Made by a program: the position numbers and the translations under genes | Shown: piece by piece, positions 17,378 to 26,306 of the stretch | Layout of the letters: each line of letters starts with the position of its first letter | Position numbering within the stretch: position 1 is the stretch's first letter | NCBI RefSeq assembly: GCF_003217495.1 | Contig: NZ_QJSW01000001.1 | Span: 310,001 to 374,000, forward strand | Reading direction: 5' to 3' | Length of the DNA stretch: 64,000 nt | Source of the DNA: Paenibacillus barcinonensis | Lineage (GTDB): Bacteria > Bacillota > Bacilli > Paenibacillales > Paenibacillaceae | The notes under the pieces: model-generated | Seen by the model: only the letters and a program-made list of their open reading frames with translations | Databases searched by the model: none | What the model was told of the DNA's origin: nothing

Positions 17378-17518
17378 ATGGCTCAGAAACGTAAACCACC
17401 CGCTCTGCAACAAAAAAAAGAAGAGGTTAACCGCAAGGCCATTGCTTGGACAGCAGCCAGCGTAGTCGGCCTGATTATTATTATTGGCGCTTTGATTGTT
17501 ATTGCCAACTACATGTAG
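17378..17518 (+). CDS. Small membrane protein, 46 aa
   Basis: Begins ATG at 17378 with an excellent AAGGAGG 8 nt upstream. The product has a basic, Lys/Gln-rich N-terminal half (MAQKRKPPALQQKKEE) and a single C-terminal membrane helix (VVGLIIIIGALIVIANYM). Topology is probably N-in with the C-terminus at or across the membrane. It stands alone between pyrD and the transpeptidase, both on the other strand. I know of no named family. The perfect ribosome site and clean amphipathic/hydrophobic design argue for a real gene. Confidence 0.75.
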   Translation: MAQKRKPPALQQKKEEVNRKAIAWTAASVVGLIIIIGALIVIANYM

Positions 17519-17581
17519 AGGCGAGGATACCGGCAAGTCTTGCTCTGACCGCATTTCAATCAGACCTTTTATGGGATCGAA

Positions 17582-19030
17582 TCAATTCAGCCAGTGATAC
17601 GTTTTGGCTGTATTGCTCTGTTTCGGGACAAGCTTGTGTGAGTAGCGCTCCTTCGATTCCGGTACAGACGTCAACGCAGGCAGTAGATTTTTACCAATTC
17701 GCACTGGAGTTCCTTGGGGAGCAAGAGCGAACAGCTCCTCCACATCATCCCTACCCATTCGTACACATCCAAGGGACTCATCCAGCCCGATGCTGCTCGG
17801 CTCATTAGTCCCGTGGATGGCATAATTGGTGTCGGAAAGCTGCATTCCCCTGCTGCCAAATTCTCCATTGGAGCGACCATTTGGATTTACCACCTTGTCT
17901 GTAATGACATAAGAACCCTCAGGCGTGCGCTCACCACCAAGACCCACCTCATACATACGAAGGATTGTACTGCCACTAACGAGCGCCAGCCTGTGGCTGT
18001 TCTTGTCTATGACAATTTCAAGCGGCTTCGTAAAAAAGGGCTTCCCACCTACGGTATCGGCAAACGATGCCTTTTTGGGGGTGGGCGACTTTGATGCCTG
18101 CGATTCCCCTTTGCCAGCATCCCCCTTCGCTATAGCTTGAGCCTTGCTCTGATGCATTGCCAGCAGCTGCGGAAACATCTCGCTCATTTCGGCCGAGGTT
18201 TCCCCCAGAATGTTGTCCGGGAAGGGCTGAGCGAGTGCTGTAACACTCTTCGGCCAAGTTTTATGTTGCTTCTGATACGAGACGATGGCACTGGACAATG
18301 CCGCCGCGCTCTCCTGTTTGGCTGTCCAGGCCAGCGCCATCCGTTTAATCTTGGCAGACACTTCAGGAGGTTCACAGCTACACTGCTTGGCATCATAGCT
18401 CTGTGCAGTGAGCTTTCCTTTTGAATTCGTCTGCATAATGTATTTAACCGGCATGCCCCGTTTCCAGATTGCCCAGGCATCGGAAGTTTGCATTCCAAGC
18501 ACTGCCGTCGTTTGAACACCCTCCCCAGAGCCTGCCCAAGCCGCTGCAAGCGCCCCTCCTCCATCATTCTCCCCACCGAATGCCGCTGCGGTGAATACAT
18601 TGCTCTGCTTCTCTGAAGAGGCCTCTGCCCCATTCTTCTCCTTTACTTCCGGCTTCACATCCTGCAGCTCATCCTCAGAATCCAGAGCAGAGGACAAGGC
18701 ATCCGTGGCCCCCCGAGCGGCCCCAGGAGCATCTGTCGGTGGAAGCCCTGCTAGCAGAAGAAACATAAGCAGCGTCAGCCACATTTTACGTCTGCGTTTC
18801 TTTTTTGCCTTATGCGCAGACATCTCTACAAGCTTGTCCTGATAATCCATCCATATGTGGGCAGGAGCTTTACTGCGTTCAAACGCCTCATATATTTCGC
18901 CCGCTTGTTGAAAGCAATAATTAGCCTTCGCTTCCTGTCCTTCCGCCAGATATTCTTTACCAAGCAAATACCAGGCCATTTTATTATCTGGATGTTTCTT
19001 CACATATGATCTTAGATCAGTGTTCTGCAT
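17582..19030 (-). CDS. Membrane-anchored L,D-transpeptidase with cytoplasmic N-terminal domain
   Basis: A 482-residue protein. Residues 1-75 form a helical TPR-like cytoplasmic segment (AWYLLGKEYLAEGQEAKANY), followed by a basic patch (KAKKKRRRK), one membrane helix at about 84-96 and a long Ala/Ser/Glu-rich linker. The C-terminal YkuD domain has the active-site signature with His406 and Cys422 (HGTNEPSSIG...SLGCVRM). YkuD enzymes make 3-3 peptidoglycan crosslinks or attach proteins to the wall. The TPR-plus-TM architecture is unusual next to LysM-YkuD proteins of Bacillus. GGAGGA precedes the ATG. Confidence 0.88.
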   Translation of the reverse strand: MQNTDLRSYVKKHPDNKMAWYLLGKEYLAEGQEAKANYCFQQAGEIYEAFERSKAPAHIWMDYQDKLVEMSAHKAKKKRRRKMWLTLLMFLLLAGLPPTDAPGAARGATDALSSALDSEDELQDVKPEVKEKNGAEASSEKQSNVFTAAAFGGENDGGGALAAAWAGSGEGVQTTAVLGMQTSDAWAIWKRGMPVKYIMQTNSKGKLTAQSYDAKQCSCEPPEVSAKIKRMALAWTAKQESAAALSSAIVSYQKQHKTWPKSVTALAQPFPDNILGETSAEMSEMFPQLLAMHQSKAQAIAKGDAGKGESQASKSPTPKKASFADTVGGKPFFTKPLEIVIDKNSHRLALVSGSTILRMYEVGLGGERTPEGSYVITDKVVNPNGRSNGEFGSRGMQLSDTNYAIHGTNEPSSIGLDESLGCVRMGRDDVEELFALAPQGTPVRIGKNLLPALTSVPESKERYSHKLVPKQSNTAKTYHWLN

Positions 19031-19201
19031 CTAGTCCTCCACTATTCCGCCTTGAGCTTATAGATTAATATATCGGCAGACAGCACTTCATATTGCATAG
19101 GACTACAGCACCTGGTACTAACTAAATTTGATGCAAACCAGCAGCTCCCACTCATCCAAACATTGAAGAAACACTTCGCCTCCCTGACACACACAAAAAA
19201 A

Positions 19202-19240
19202 AAAGCACACCTCTTGTCGCCAGGACAAAACGTGTGCTTT
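19202..19240 (-). terminator. Terminator of the ferredoxin gene
   Basis: An outer stem AAAGCACAC/GTGTGCTTT and inner stem TTGTC/GACAA form one long hairpin. A run of T follows on the minus strand. It lies 20 bp past the ferredoxin stop. Confidence 0.88.
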
Positions 19241-19259
19241 CATCTCTTATATAAAAAAA

Positions 19260-19547
<288 letters not shown>

Positions 19548-19620
19548 CTAGAAACATATTAATACAAAGCAAGAATAATTACAAATAAAATTGCACCCGC
19601 AAGTCTTTATTATCTCCTAT

Positions 19621-20925
19621 TCAGTCCAGACTTTGCAAGTTATCTTTTTGCAGTGACGTTCCTCGCACCTTATGGTTGCGGAGTAATGTGGAAGGATCAT
19701 CGCCCAGCATACCCGCCGTCACAACTGCATTCTCACCAAACTTATCACGCAATTCATCCATGATCCGAATCAGGCTTTCCTTTTTCGGCTTTTGTTCGTA
19801 TTCGAACAAGTCCATCTGCACTGCTGACTCCTCCCGTGGAATCAAACTCTGCAGCGTTATACCAAGCATACGCACCGGCTTGCCACTTCCCCAATGTTTC
19901 GCAAAGAGCTGGCAGGCCTCGCGATAGATCACTGCCGCATCCTCAGTCGGTGTGTCCATCATATGGGATCTGGTGATCGTTTTCATATCTGGTGTTCGAA
20001 TCGTAATCTGAATGCCCTGACTTAACATTTCGTGCTTGCGCAATCTTCGGGCCACCTGATCACTGATATTCAGAAACACTCGATGTATATCATGTATTTC
20101 CTCAACATCGGCTGGCAGTGTAGTCGTATGACCAATAGATTTGTTCGCTTCCCGTTCAGCAACGACAGGAGAGTGATGAATGCCATTTGCCGAATTTTTT
20201 AGCCATGCTCCATTAATACCGAACAGGTCCGTCAGCATTTTCTCATCTGATTTAGCCAGCTGACCGATGGTATCAATGCCGAGCTTTTTAAGCTTCTCGG
20301 CCGTCTTCCTGCCAATGCCAAACATCTCGTTGCAAGGCCTGTGCCATAATATACGGGGAACGTCCCTCATCCGCAGAATGGATATGCCATTGGGCTTTTT
20401 CAGATCCGACGCCATTTTGGCCAGCAATTTATTAGGTGCAATACCAATGGAACAAGGCAGGCCAAGTTCATCTCTGATTCTTTGCTGCATCTGTTCAGCA
20501 ATCTCCACAGGTGTACCAAATTGCTTTGATCCCGTGATGTCCAGATAACACTCGTCAATTGAAGTCGCTTCAAGTTGAGGGGTGTAGCTGTATGCAATCT
20601 GCATAAAAGCTCTGGAGTACTTGCGATATAAGTGAAAATCTGGACGTATGACGATAAGATCCGGGCATTTCTTCAAGGCCTGATGTACAACCATTCCTGT
20701 TGAGATCCCCCGGCCTCGGGCTGTATACGAGCAAGTTACAATTACACCCTTGCGCAGCTCACTGCTGCCGGCAACTGCCGTTGCTCTTCCTTTATATAGC
20801 TCAGGCTCCTCGGCCTCATGTACAGAACAATAAAAGGCATTCATGTCCACATGCAAAATGACTCTGCCCGCTACCGGATAATATTCGCTTACATCCACTG
20901 GAGGATTGCTGTCTGAAGACTTCAC
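19621..20925 (-). CDS. dinB: DNA polymerase IV (Y family)
   Basis: Error-prone translesion polymerase. The palm holds LHVDMNAFYCSVHEAE (first catalytic Asp) and ATSIDECYLDIT (Asp-Glu pair). The thumb has an HhH segment (FGIGRKTAEKLKKLGI) and the little finger domain follows to about 400. The C-terminus contains QMDLFEY, a likely beta-clamp binding motif. I start it at the GTG at 20925 preceded by an AAAGGG/GGGGGG stretch; an ATG at 20958 has no ribosome site. No LexA/DinR box was found by eye upstream. Confidence 0.9.
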   Translation of the reverse strand: MKSSDSNPPVDVSEYYPVAGRVILHVDMNAFYCSVHEAEEPELYKGRATAVAGSSELRKGVIVTCSYTARGRGISTGMVVHQALKKCPDLIVIRPDFHLYRKYSRAFMQIAYSYTPQLEATSIDECYLDITGSKQFGTPVEIAEQMQQRIRDELGLPCSIGIAPNKLLAKMASDLKKPNGISILRMRDVPRILWHRPCNEMFGIGRKTAEKLKKLGIDTIGQLAKSDEKMLTDLFGINGAWLKNSANGIHHSPVVAEREANKSIGHTTTLPADVEEIHDIHRVFLNISDQVARRLRKHEMLSQGIQITIRTPDMKTITRSHMMDTPTEDAAVIYREACQLFAKHWGSGKPVRMLGITLQSLIPREESAVQMDLFEYEQKPKKESLIRIMDELRDKFGENAVVTAGMLGDDPSTLLRNHKVRGTSLQKDNLQSLD

Positions 20926-21026
20926 GCCCCCCACCCTTTCTATCCTCACGTTCTTCATCTAAGTCAATCTGTTTATACATTATATCAAAAGTATGATTTA
21001 TATTCAGTCTTCGCTGATGAGTTCAT

Positions 21027-21134
21027 TTATTTTCGACCCAGTCGGATTATACCGCGAAAAATGGCTGTACATACCATAACTACGACAAGCAGTAATAGCA
21101 CTGCAAGAAGCACATTTTCCCATATGATCGTCAC
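21027..21134 (-). CDS. Possible small membrane protein, 35 aa
   Basis: A short frame encodes a nearly pure membrane helix (ENVLLAVLLLLVVVMVC) ending with a basic tail (FRGIIRLGRK). The GTG start at 21134 has AAGGGA 10 nt upstream, and TATAAT is present on the same strand at 21197-21202. An overlapping frame on the same strand is open for 81 codons but is Cys/His-rich and looks non-coding. Length and GTG start make this a tentative call. Confidence 0.4.
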   Translation of the reverse strand: MTIIWENVLLAVLLLLVVVMVCTAIFRGIIRLGRK

Positions 21135-21475
21135 AACAATCACTTCCCTTCCACATATCCTTCACTCGTATTATCTTCCATAAATGTAGTAAGCCAATTA
21201 TAACATAATGGTCCTTCCATATGTTTCTGGCGCCTGTTCCACCCTTCAATCTACAATTGTTTGTGTCAAGCGGCGAATTCTATGTAGCATTTGGCTATAA
21301 TGATGCTATAATAATTAATTATACAAATTCACGTGTTTGGGACAAATCCATTCAACGAATTTAACACAGTGTAGCGTTGCTGAACCGAAGGATTTATCCA
21401 TTAACATCTTCACATGCTTTTCAACCCTTCCATCAAACTTATAAAAAAAGCGCTTTACCTTAAAGGAGGATCTTC
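21135..21475. other. Upstream region of cimA
   Basis: About 340 bp before cimA. It holds two TATAAT boxes on the plus strand (near 21297 and 21307) with poor -35 partners, so the promoter of cimA is probably here but is not resolved. I looked for T-box leader elements (AGGGTGG, GGGTGGNACCGCG) and found none. Confidence 0.45.
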
Positions 21476-23095
21476 ATGTCAAAGGCCATTTCCATCTTCG
21501 ATACGACTTTACGTGACGGCACACAAGGAGAGGGCGTCAGCTTGTCAGCAGACGACAAACTCAAAATAGCCAAAAAGCTGGATGACCTAGGTGCTCATTA
21601 TATTGAAGGCGGAATTCCCGGCAGCAACACCAAGGACATTGAGTTTTTTAAAAGAGTCAAGGAGCTGAAGCTGAACGCCAAGGTTGTTGCATTCGGAAGC
21701 ACACGCCGCAAAGGCAGCATTGCCAGCGAGGATGCCAATCTCAAACGTATGATCGAGTCTGGAGCACAGGCAGCCACACTGGTCGGAAAGTCATGGGACT
21801 TCCATGTGCACACGGCTTTGCAGACAACACTCGAGGAAAACCTGTCCATGATCTATGATTCCATCGCCTACCTGAAACAAAGCGGTATGGAAGTTATCTT
21901 TGATGCAGAGCATTTCTTCGACGGCTTCAAGCATAATCCCGAATACGCCCAAGCCGTCCTGACCAAAGCCCATGAAGCCGGAGCAGACTGGCTAGTGATG
22001 TGTGATACCAACGGTGGCACGATGCCACATGAAGTGCATGAGATCGTATCCAGTCTGCACCGCATGCTGCCGCAGGCACATCTCGGCATTCATACCCATA
22101 ATGACTGCGAACTGGCTGTTGCTAACACACTTAGCGCTGTGCAAGCCGGGGCACGTCAGGTGCAAGGCACCATGAACGGTTATGGCGAGCGTTGTGGTAA
22201 TGCCAATCTTGCTTCCATTATTCCGAACCTGCAGCTGAAGCTCGGCTACGAGTGTGTTGCCGAGGATTCCATGAAGCAGCTCACCAATGTCGCCCGCTAC
22301 ATCAGCGAGATCGCCAATGTGAATATGCCAATCAACCAGCCGTACGTGGGCAATGCAGCCTTTGCACATAAAGGGGGCATCCACGTATCTGCAATATTGC
22401 GTGACTCACGGACATATGAACACATCGTACCTGAACTCGTTGGCAATAAACAGCGGGTATTGGTCTCCGAGCTGGCCGGACAGAGCAATATTGTATCCAA
22501 AGCACAGGAGATGGGACTGGAATTCGACACGAACAGTGCTAACTCACGCCAGATTATTGAGAAAATCAAGGATCTGGAGCATCAAGGTTATCAGTTCGAG
22601 GGTGCAGATGCTTCATTGGAATTGTTAATCCGCGAAGCCAATGGAGACATGAAAGAACTGTTCACATTTGAATCCTTCAAAATGCTTGTGGAAAAAACAG
22701 CAGGCAAATCCGTTGTTTCCGAAGCGTTTGTGAAACTGAACGTGGCGGGAGCAAGTGTATACACCGCAGCTGAAGGTAACGGTCCGGTCAATGCGCTGGA
22801 TAACGCACTGCGTAAAGCATTAGTGCAATACTTCCCTTCACTCGCTCATATGCACTTGTCTGACTACAAAGTACGTGTACTCGATGAGAAGGATGCTACC
22901 GCAGCCAAGGTTCGTGTATTGATTGAATCCAAAAATACAGAAAACACCTGGAACACGGTCGGTGTATCCGAGAACGTCATTGAAGCCAGCTGGGAAGCAC
23001 TCGTTCACAGCTTCCGATATGCCCTGCTTCAGGAACGCATACTGGACGAGCCCGATGCACGTTCACTTCCGTCTCACGGTTTAGTTAACCATTAA
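21476..23095 (+). CDS. cimA: (R)-citramalate synthase
   Basis: Condenses acetyl-CoA and pyruvate to citramalate, opening the pyruvate route to isoleucine. The HMGL-like TIM barrel starts FDTTLRDGTQGEG, with the metal ligand Asp, and carries HTHNDCELAVAN, the metal His pair. The C-terminal LeuA allosteric dimer domain (about 400-530) binds the feedback inhibitor. At 539 residues it fits the long CimA/LeuA2 type rather than isopropylmalate synthase; the substrate call rests on the FDTTLRDGTQGEG and IEGGIPGSN pattern. AAAGGAGG before the ATG is near-perfect. No other ilv or leu gene adjoins it. Confidence 0.88.
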   Translation: MSKAISIFDTTLRDGTQGEGVSLSADDKLKIAKKLDDLGAHYIEGGIPGSNTKDIEFFKRVKELKLNAKVVAFGSTRRKGSIASEDANLKRMIESGAQAATLVGKSWDFHVHTALQTTLEENLSMIYDSIAYLKQSGMEVIFDAEHFFDGFKHNPEYAQAVLTKAHEAGADWLVMCDTNGGTMPHEVHEIVSSLHRMLPQAHLGIHTHNDCELAVANTLSAVQAGARQVQGTMNGYGERCGNANLASIIPNLQLKLGYECVAEDSMKQLTNVARYISEIANVNMPINQPYVGNAAFAHKGGIHVSAILRDSRTYEHIVPELVGNKQRVLVSELAGQSNIVSKAQEMGLEFDTNSANSRQIIEKIKDLEHQGYQFEGADASLELLIREANGDMKELFTFESFKMLVEKTAGKSVVSEAFVKLNVAGASVYTAAEGNGPVNALDNALRKALVQYFPSLAHMHLSDYKVRVLDEKDATAAKVRVLIESKNTENTWNTVGVSENVIEASWEALVHSFRYALLQERILDEPDARSLPSHGLVNH

Positions 23096-23132
23096 TCGTT
23101 CAACCCTTTTTTCTTATTTCCCGGAAAATATT

Positions 23133-23173
23133 AAAAGCTTCTGCATCCATTTCTAATGGGCAGAAGCTTTTTT
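23133..23173 (+). terminator. Terminator of cimA
   Basis: A 12-bp stem (AAAAGCTTCTGC with GCAGAAGCTTTT) around a 15-nt loop is followed by a T-run. It lies about 40 bp past the cimA stop. Confidence 0.85.
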
Positions 23174-23222
23174 GAGCACAACGGATACAAGCAATCTTGT
23201 ATTCGCAATTACAGCCGGAATG

Positions 23223-23777
23223 TTAATTTGCAATTAACTTTTTAATCTTTTTCTCCAATTCTTTTTCTGGCATGATGCCCAGCACAATTTCTTGAATGAC
23301 TCCTCTGGAATCAATTAATACATTTGTCGGAAATGCCATCCCGTTATACTTGGCATACACAGTACCTTTCTCATCCAGTGGAATCGGGAAGGTCAGCTTG
23401 TATTGGTCAACAAAGGCCTTGGCATCCTTCAATTTATCGTATGAAGTCACGTTCACACCGTAGAGATCCATCTTATCCTTATACTTTTCAGCTAGTTTGT
23501 TCAGTTCAGGCGCTTCCTGCTTGCACGGGTCACACCACGATGCCCAAAAGCTGACAAACGTCGCCTTCTCTTTGGCACCGCCCACGCTGTACGTCTTGCC
23601 ATCAAGTCCTGTCAGTGTAAACGGAGGAGCTAGCATGCCAGCCTTTGCGCCAGTCTCTGTGGGCATAGGCTCATCCTGTTTAAAAACAGTGGCGATGCCC
23701 CCCTCGGTATTACGGGCCATAGTCAGTGTAACAAGCAGGACGACCCCAAGCATTATGTATTTATTTCGTTTCATCAC
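23223..23777 (-). CDS. ResA/TlpA-like extracytoplasmic thiol-disulfide oxidoreductase
   Basis: A 184-residue protein with an N-terminal membrane anchor (about 6-22) and an AhpC/TSA-type thioredoxin domain. The active site is CDPC in FWASWCDPCKQEAP near residue 85; the cis-Pro loop is GMAFPTNVLID near 147. ResA proteins reduce apocytochrome c cysteines, but no ccm or res genes are adjacent, so the client is unknown. Start is ATG at 23777 or the next codon (ATG ATG), preceded by AGGGTGG. It is divergent from the JAMM gene. Confidence 0.87.
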   Translation of the reverse strand: MMKRNKYIMLGVVLLVTLTMARNTEGGIATVFKQDEPMPTETGAKAGMLAPPFTLTGLDGKTYSVGGAKEKATFVSFWASWCDPCKQEAPELNKLAEKYKDKMDLYGVNVTSYDKLKDAKAFVDQYKLTFPIPLDEKGTVYAKYNGMAFPTNVLIDSRGVIQEIVLGIMPEKELEKKIKKLIAN

Positions 23778-23838
23778 TCGCCACCCTCTTGTTCATTAAA
23801 CATGTTTCTGAGGTATCTTCCATCGCTCCTCTGTTATA

Positions 23839-23868
23839 TTGTACCCTTTTCGTTAAAAATTTTACAAT
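23839..23868 (+). promoter_or_regulatory. Promoter of the JAMM metalloprotease gene
   Basis: TTGTAC (23839-23844), an 18-bp spacer and TACAAT (23863-23868). The short leader that follows contains a CCTGC/GCAGG hairpin (23901-23914) shortly before the ribosome site GAGAGAGGGG. Confidence 0.6.
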
Positions 23869-23941
23869 CTGCTTCAAGCAAAATAAAATGAAAAAGGACC
23901 CCTGCCTAAGCAGGAGCCAAAAGAGAGAGGGGTGAATACAA

Positions 23942-24460
23942 ATGGCAGCACTTCACGGGCAGCAAAATACCTTAACCATCCCCTGCTCGGTGGAACAGGA
24001 AATGTCCAGGCACATGCATCTTTCGCTGCCGCAGGAAGCCTGCGGGGTTGTGCTGGGTGAATCCGCAGCGGGCGGCATACGAATCAGTCGGTTTCAGCCC
24101 ATTCGTAACGTAGCGCCTGACCCGCTGCATCACTTTACACTGGATCAAACAGAATGGATACGTTGTATCTTCTCCGGTTCCACCATCGTGGGCATCTTCC
24201 ACACCCACCCACACACCACCCCTACGCCTTCGCACGAGGACCTGCAAGCCCTCCCTGACTTTGGCGGCATGGTTCAGGTGTATCTCATCGGCTCACCCAA
24301 TCCGGATACCCAATCTTCATGTTCCAATCCAAACGAATCGCCATCCCGTATGCTAATGAACGCCTATCAGATCGCAACGTCCAATCACCAGCAACCAAGC
24401 AATGCAGCTTCCAAGTTTCCGTCCGTTCATCTGATCCCTATGGAGCTACGCGTGACTTAG
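23942..24460 (+). CDS. JAMM/MPN-domain metalloprotease (Mov34/PAD-1 family)
   Basis: Zinc isopeptidase-like protein of 172 residues. The full JAMM motif is present: Glu32 (QEACG), His87 and His89 (FHTHPH), Ser97 and Asp100 (PSHED). Bacterial members cut the C-terminal extension from ubiquitin-like sulfur carriers (ThiS/MoaD/CysO types) to expose the GG end. No such carrier or E1-like gene lies nearby, so the substrate is open. After about residue 120 the sequence becomes Ser/Asn/Gln-rich and loses clear fold. Its 3' end overlaps the convergent exonuclease gene by 15 nt. Confidence 0.88.
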   Translation: MAALHGQQNTLTIPCSVEQEMSRHMHLSLPQEACGVVLGESAAGGIRISRFQPIRNVAPDPLHHFTLDQTEWIRCIFSGSTIVGIFHTHPHTTPTPSHEDLQALPDFGGMVQVYLIGSPNPDTQSSCSNPNESPSRMLMNAYQIATSNHQQPSNAASKFPSVHLIPMELRVT

Positions 24461-25183
24461 GCGTGTATACAGGTCGCCCAATGTCTCAACATGCTTATGC
24501 TTCATATCCTCCAGGTAACAGGACCATAATTGTGCTGTCATCTTGGCATCTTCAAGCGCATGATGCCGACCGTAGATGGGAATCCCCCTTGATTCCAGCA
24601 GCTCATCCAGACCATATCCGGATCTGGTCGGCTCCAGCCAGCGAGCAAGCATCATCGTATCAATTAAACGGTGTGTCAACCTGACCTTGGAGGTTCGCCA
24701 TAATGCTGCATTGAGGAACGCACGGTCATGCGCACTGGCATGTGCAACCAGTACATTGCCCCCAACAAAAGACATGAAATCATGTAGTCCCTCCAGCAGT
24801 GTCGGAGCCTCCTCCGTCATCTGCTGTGTTATTCCCGTTAGCTCGGTAATATGCTTTGGTACCAACGCTTTGGACTGAACCACCGTGTAGAATTGCTCTT
24901 CTTCCAGCACGACGCCTCCTCGAATGCGCACGGCACCAAAGGACAAAATCTCATCTCCATGCTGGGGAGAAAACCCGGTCGTTTCGAGATCAAACACAAC
25001 CGCATCCAGCTCGTTCAAAGGGGTATGCAGCACTTCCGGTCTGCGTTGCTCCCTCATCATCGAGCGGATAAACGCCATATGTTGCGCCGTAGGGGCCCCC
25101 ATAATGGAAGCGATGGCGGAAGGAACCCCTCCCTGACGCAGCGAATTCCAAAATCCTGTACTGCCCCTTGCCGGCTCTCTCAT
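24446..25183 (-). CDS. DnaQ-like 3'-5' exonuclease (DEDDh)
   Basis: A 245-residue protein resembling the Pol III epsilon exonuclease. ExoI is VVFDLETTGFSP (Asp, Glu) near residue 63, ExoII LVAHASAHDRAFLNAAL (Asp) near 145, and ExoIII HHALEDAKMT (His, Asp) near 208; all DEDDh residues are present. The N-terminal 55 residues are extra. It overlaps the DUF294 gene by 4 nt and is the last gene of the amtB-DUF294-exonuclease series. The same DUF294 plus epsilon-like exonuclease pair occurs next to solute transporters (for example actP) in proteobacteria, so the pairing is probably functional. Confidence 0.87.
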   Translation of the reverse strand: MREPARGSTGFWNSLRQGGVPSAIASIMGAPTAQHMAFIRSMMREQRRPEVLHTPLNELDAVVFDLETTGFSPQHGDEILSFGAVRIRGGVVLEEEQFYTVVQSKALVPKHITELTGITQQMTEEAPTLLEGLHDFMSFVGGNVLVAHASAHDRAFLNAALWRTSKVRLTHRLIDTMMLARWLEPTRSGYGLDELLESRGIPIYGRHHALEDAKMTAQLWSCYLEDMKHKHVETLGDLYTRLSHA

Positions 25184-26268
25184 GGACGTCTCCTTTCTGC
25201 AAAACGCAGCTGCCTTTGCAAGGCACGATGCACTCGCTTGACTAATCCCAGTGTCTCTCTCAGATCATAATGAATCTGTTTTTGCTTCATCTGTTTCTCG
25301 TCCAGAAAACCACTGCTCTGCTGAAGCTCCTGCCGGATAACTACTGGTGTATTCCGGCGCAGCTTCAAAGCAGCTGTAAACGCACGCTGGCACGCATCCA
25401 TTAATGGAAAAGGCACCGCCTCAAGCGAAGTGAGCCTTTCCATCCGCTTTACCGTTGACGATTCCTGAATACCATGGTGAAGAGCTAAAAACCTTGCACT
25501 GTTTACAAGCGGGATATATACACCATATTTGACATCAAAACCGCCTGCATGTTCACCAAATCGTTCAGTAACCACTTGGCCGAGTATGTTTAACGTAGCC
25601 TTATGTTTCACTGTATTACGCAACACCGCATCCGAAAGCTCTGGCACCCGGCGGAATTGCTCATAAAAGCTTGCAAGCCATTCATCTGCAAGACTAATTT
25701 CTCCTGCAACAAAGCGCATATCCGAAGCGATGATCAGATTACGGATTGGCTCCCAGCTCAGGTCTGAGCTCCATTGAACGAGCTGTTCCTTCCAGGCTGT
25801 GAGTGTTTTGCACCATAACGGCTCTGAACACATGACTTTGCCTTCACATTTTGCATAACCAAGCTGCTCTAACAAATCTGCAATCCGGGCACCGAATTCG
25901 TTAAAATACGCTTCTTTCCCTTCATGCGGAGCATCACTGATAATCATGCCATTATCCTGATCACTCCATAATGTCGCCTCTTCCCTGCCGGAGCTTCCAA
26001 ATACGATAAAGGCATAGGGGACGGGAGGCAGGCCGAAGCCCTCCTCTACCATCCCCTGCATGCATAACTCTACTGCTTTCCGTGCAATGCGGTCATGCAG
26101 TTCATTTACCGTCTCGTACCATTCTACCAGCGACAAGGAAGCGGACAGTGATTGCTGAAGCTCTCTCTGTAAAATGACGCGTGCCTGGCGCAGATCATGT
26201 GCAGAAGCTGCACCCTCGATCCCTTGATAAGACCAGAAAGGGTTAGTTATTGAGATAGGTTCCATCAT
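25180..26268 (-). CDS. DUF294 putative nucleotidyltransferase (GlnD-like)
   Basis: Resembles the nucleotidyltransferase half of PII uridylyltransferase GlnD. The active-site block FGSSGREEATLWSDQDNGMI near residue 100 holds the GS and DxD-like pattern of the Pol-beta superfamily; the DUF294 C-terminal helical domain follows (about 230-355). No HD, ACT or CBS domain is fused. I chose the ATG at 26268, 6 nt after AAGGAGG; an ATG ten codons upstream has a weaker site. It lies between amtB and the exonuclease, overlapping the latter by 4 nt. A role in modifying a nitrogen-signalling partner is inference. Confidence 0.85.
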   Translation of the reverse strand: MMEPISITNPFWSYQGIEGAASAHDLRQARVILQRELQQSLSASLSLVEWYETVNELHDRIARKAVELCMQGMVEEGFGLPPVPYAFIVFGSSGREEATLWSDQDNGMIISDAPHEGKEAYFNEFGARIADLLEQLGYAKCEGKVMCSEPLWCKTLTAWKEQLVQWSSDLSWEPIRNLIIASDMRFVAGEISLADEWLASFYEQFRRVPELSDAVLRNTVKHKATLNILGQVVTERFGEHAGGFDVKYGVYIPLVNSARFLALHHGIQESSTVKRMERLTSLEAVPFPLMDACQRAFTAALKLRRNTPVVIRQELQQSSGFLDEKQMKQKQIHYDLRETLGLVKRVHRALQRQLRFAERRRP

Positions 26269-26306
26269 ATCCAGCCTCCTTGAAGCAATTTCCATCATGA
26301 TTCACC

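Noticed and set aside
21004..21249. 81-codon frame on the minus strand between dinB and cimA
   Set aside because: Composition rich in Cys, His and Trp, no ribosome site, and it overlaps a more protein-like hydrophobic short frame.
21135..21475. T-box leader before cimA
   Set aside because: Branched-chain amino-acid genes often have one, but the AGGGTGG and GGGTGGNACCGCG blocks are absent.
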